From contig JAQGIJ010000130.1 of NCBI GenBank assembly GCA_028291285.1, forward strand, positions 1 through 7,279: a stretch of DNA of 7,279 nt, given 5' to 3'. Source of the DNA: Phenylobacterium sp. (lineage in GTDB: Bacteria; Pseudomonadota; Alphaproteobacteria; Caulobacterales; Caulobacteraceae). This document shows positions 5,966 to 7,279 of the stretch, one piece after another. The translations under genes and the position numbers were made by a program. The stretch's first letter is position 1; each line of letters opens with the position of its first letter. The notes below the pieces were generated by a model that was not told the DNA's origin, did no database searches, and worked only from the letters and a program-made list of their open reading frames with translations.

Positions 5966-6564
5966 CGCGGCTTCATCGCCTGGGTCTCGACGGGCGCGCC
6001 GGTCAGCACATGTGACGGCGTCCCCGGCGGATTGCAGCCGTGCGCTTCGCCCAGGCCCTTCAGATAGGCCCGCCGCACCGCCCCGGCGGTGATCGCCGCC
6101 TGGACGAAGCTGTCGTGCCGCTCCGCGCCGGAGAGCTTGCGCACCCAGCCGCGGAAAGGGATGGCCCCGGAGGCCAGGGTCGCCATCACCCCGAGCGTCC
6201 TGTCGCGCCCCTTTTCCAGCAGGTCGTCCTCGTCCAAGGAGGGCGAGTCGAGATCCGCGCCCAGGGCGTGGTCCAGCGGCTGGAGCAGCTCGACCAGCTG
6301 GGCGCACTGGGCCTTCTTCGTCAGGCGCGGGTCGGCGGGCGGCCGCTCGTACGGATCGGCCATCGCCTGCAGCAGCACGTCCGGGATCTTGGTGCGCAGG
6401 ACGTTCAGGTCGCGCAGCGGCGCCTTGGCCGGGCCCTCGAGGTTCTCGCGGTTGGCCTGGGAGGTGGTCTGGATCTTCGGCGAGCCGTCGGCGGGCGCGG
6501 TCGTGCAGGCGGCGGCGTTGATGGCGGCGGCGGCGGCGAGTGTGAAGACGGCGATTCGGCGCAT
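5950..6564 (-). CDS. Predicted lipoprotein of unknown function
   Basis: The protein has 204 residues. The N-terminus MRR plus a short hydrophobic Ala-rich segment ends in AAAC, a lipobox with the lipidated cysteine at residue 20; Thr at +2 is compatible with outer-membrane sorting. The mature region is largely hydrophilic. Residues 124-178 ([27 protein letters not shown] through [14 protein letters not shown]) resemble a stretch I recall in other uncharacterised alphaproteobacterial proteins, where GxIPFRGxxRxLSGA precedes a helical segment ending in a Cys. Two further cysteines, C87 and C177, might form a disulfide. I do not recognise an enzymatic motif. The gene converges on tgt with a 16-bp overlap, and its start faces away from the tRNA gene, with a plausible promoter just upstream. 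Confidence 0.82.
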   Translation of the reverse strand: MRRIAVFTLAAAAAINAAACTTAPADGSPKIQTTSQANRENLEGPAKAPLRDLNVLRTKIPDVLLQAMADPYERPPADPRLTKKAQCAQLVELLQPLDHALGADLDSPSLDEDDLLEKGRDRTLGVMATLASGAIPFRGWVRKLSGAERHDSFVQAAITAGAVRRAYLKGLGEAHGCNPPGTPSHVLTGAPVETQAMKPRYPIR

Positions 6565-6572
6565 GTCGCCCC

Positions 6573-6600
6573 AGTCTAGCGCGGGCAGCGTGGCTGTTAA
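6573..6600 (-). promoter_or_regulatory. Candidate promoter of the lipoprotein gene
   Basis: Read on the minus strand, TTAACAG (6600-6594), 13 nt, then GCTAGACT (6580-6573) fits the Caulobacter housekeeping arrangement TTGACGS-N10-14-GCTANAWC with a few mismatches; in sigma-70 terms it is TTAACA-N16-TAGACT. The start codon at 6564 lies only 8 nt after the -10 element, which implies a very short or absent leader. The spacing makes this the best promoter candidate in the window. Confidence 0.45.
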
Positions 6601-6611
6601 GGCGGCGCCCC

Positions 6612-6640
6612 TTGCGCCAAAGAGGCGCGGCGCCTAAGGT
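6612..6640 (+). promoter_or_regulatory. Candidate promoter of the tRNA-Lys gene
   Basis: TTGCGC (6612-6617), a 17-nt spacer and TAAGGT (6635-6640) form a plausible sigma-70 promoter. A start near 6647 would give about 34 nt of leader before the mature tRNA at 6681. It is back to back with the lipoprotein promoter on the other strand. Confidence 0.38.
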
Positions 6641-6655
6641 CCGCGCCGCTTCGCC

Positions 6656-6674
6656 CGGGGGTCCAAGGCCCCCG
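6656..6674 (+). other. Hairpin in the predicted 5' leader of tRNA-Lys
   Basis: CGGGGG (6656-6661) and CCCCCG (6669-6674) form a perfect 6-bp GC stem around the 7-nt loop TCCAAGG. It ends 6 nt before the mature tRNA 5' end. No T-tract follows, so it is not a normal intrinsic terminator. It could structure the precursor near the RNase P cleavage site; that role is inference. Confidence 0.45.
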
Positions 6675-6680
6675 CGTCGC

Positions 6681-6755
6681 GGGCCGGTAGCTCAGTGGTA
6701 GAGCATTCGACTTTTAATCGAATGGTCGTGAGTTCGAACCTCACCCGGCCTACCA
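6681..6755 (+). tRNA. tRNA-Lys (anticodon UUU)
   Basis: The cloverleaf is complete. The acceptor GGGCCGG (6681-6687) pairs with CCGGCCT (6745-6751), the outermost pair being G-U. The D-arm is GCTC/GAGC around AGTGGTA (6690-6704). The anticodon stem TTCGA/TCGAA (6706-6710, 6718-6722) encloses CTTTTAA with the anticodon TTT at 6713-6715. The variable loop is TGGTC. The T-arm GTGAG/CTCAC encloses TTCGAAC (6728-6744). A discriminator A (6752) and an encoded CCA (6753-6755) follow. U33 and A37 are as expected for a lysine tRNA reading AAA and AAG. No T-rich terminator is evident before the reverse-strand gene that ends 25 bp downstream. Confidence 0.97.
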
Positions 6756-6779
6756 TTTCAGCGAACGACAGAGGCGCGG

Positions 6780-7279
6780 TCAGTCCTCGAACGGCTCCAC
6801 GAAACGATGCTCGCCGCGCAGGAAGGCGTCGGCCACGTGGCTCAGCGGGGTGACGTCGACGTCGCTTCGGCCCTGGGCGATCAGGCTGGCGAAGCGGTCG
6901 TAGAGGCCGCGATACTCGGCCTCCGGCGGCAGGGACTGCGGCGCGCCGTCCAGGAAGAGCTCGCTGCCGCCCTTGGACAGCACGAGGCGCCCGTCGTCGG
7001 TGTCCACGCGGATGTCCCAGGTCTGCGGACCGGTCTGGCGCCAGTCGAAGGCCGCGACGATCTCCGCACCGGCGGCATCGGTGAACTCGAGGTCCGCGGC
7101 GATGGGCGCGGCGCGGTTGCGCGGAAAGGACAGCACGCCCTTGGTCAGGAAGAAGGGCGAGGGCAGGACGGCGGTGGCGATCGAGAGCGCGTTGATCCCC
7201 GGATCGAACACGCCCAGCCCGCCCGCCTCCCAGATCCAGGCCTGGCCCGGGTGCCAGTGGCGGACGTCCTCCTTCCACT
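6780..7279 (-). CDS. C-terminal part of a Gfo/Idh/MocA-family sugar 1-dehydrogenase (5' end outside the window)
   Basis: The reverse frame stays open to the window edge and stops at 6780-6782, giving about 166 C-terminal residues. The segment WHPGQAWIWEAGGLGVFDPGINALS matches my memory of the bacterial D-galactose/L-arabinose 1-dehydrogenases, NAD(P)-dependent enzymes that oxidise the aldose at C1 to the lactone, the first step of non-phosphorylative sugar breakdown. The D-x3-N pattern in FDPGINA corresponds to the catalytic Asp/Asn pair described for the Azospirillum L-arabinose enzyme. The following FDWRQTGPQTWDI and the beta-strand-rich sequence fit the family's C-terminal domain. The Rossmann NAD(P) domain is missing here because it lies beyond the edge, so cofactor preference and sugar (galactose, arabinose or another) cannot be decided. 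It converges on the tRNA gene. Confidence 0.88.
   Translation of the reverse strand, partial: WKEDVRHWHPGQAWIWEAGGLGVFDPGINALSIATAVLPSPFFLTKGVLSFPRNRAAPIAADLEFTDAAGAEIVAAFDWRQTGPQTWDIRVDTDDGRLVLSKGGSELFLDGAPQSLPPEAEYRGLYDRFASLIAQGRSDVDVTPLSHVADAFLRGEHRFVEPFED

Noticed and set aside
4811..6307. 498-residue open frame on the minus strand opposite tgt
   Set aside because: It is antisense to a clearly recognisable tgt and overlaps the lipoprotein gene in another frame; its composition is that of a GC shadow frame.
6681..6755. tRNA-Lys as an integration site for a mobile element
   Set aside because: There is no integrase and no second copy of the tRNA 3' end within the window, and the downstream gene is an ordinary metabolic enzyme.
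6634..7278. Minus-strand open frame of 214 residues across the tRNA
   Set aside because: Part of it (RVRFELTTIRLKVECSTTELPA) is simply the antisense translation of the tRNA-Lys gene, a well-known source of false hypothetical proteins. The rest is out of frame with the dehydrogenase.

Overview
The window is very GC-rich, gene-dense chromosomal DNA. Its gene families, its gene order (coaD, two cyclophilins, queA, tgt) and candidate promoter elements resembling the Caulobacter housekeeping pattern (TTGACGS, 10-14 nt, GCTANAWC) point to an alphaproteobacterium, most likely Caulobacterales (Caulobacter or Phenylobacterium type). That assignment rests on recognition, not on a search. There is no integrase, transposase, CRISPR array, phage gene or toxin-antitoxin pair, so this looks like core chromosome rather than an accessory island.

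Layout. 1-243: 3' end of a cyclopropane-fatty-acid-synthase-like methyltransferase (+). 244-347: short intergenic region with a 14-bp direct repeat and a near-palindrome upstream of coaD. 348-842: coaD (+), phosphopantetheine adenylyltransferase. 908-1786 and 1789-2280: two adjacent cyclophilin-type prolyl isomerases (+), the first exported and the second cytoplasmic. 2296-2760: small coiled-coil protein of unknown function (+). 2732-3706: membrane-anchored endonuclease/exonuclease/phosphatase-fold protein (-), overlapping its neighbour tail to tail. 3771-4850 and 4850-5965: queA and tgt (+), translationally coupled. 5950-6564: unknown lipoprotein (-), tail to tail with tgt. 6681-6755: tRNA-Lys(UUU) (+). 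6780 to the window end: C-terminal part of a Gfo/Idh/MocA sugar 1-dehydrogenase (-).

How the genes work together. QueA and Tgt are the tRNA-level steps of queuosine synthesis: Tgt exchanges G34 for preQ1 and QueA adds the epoxycyclopentane precursor. CoaD makes dephospho-CoA. The two cyclophilins form a periplasmic/cytoplasmic folding pair. The unknown coiled-coil gene and the reverse-strand EEP gene sit between the cyclophilins and queA, interrupting an order that I recall as contiguous in many alphaproteobacteria.

The most notable observation is in Tgt. The three cysteines that normally hold the structural zinc are Ser, Val and Ser, although the fourth ligand (His) and the catalytic aspartates remain. 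The cysteine of the guanine/preQ1 pocket is also replaced, by Leu. I found no convincing evidence for a wholly new multi-gene system.
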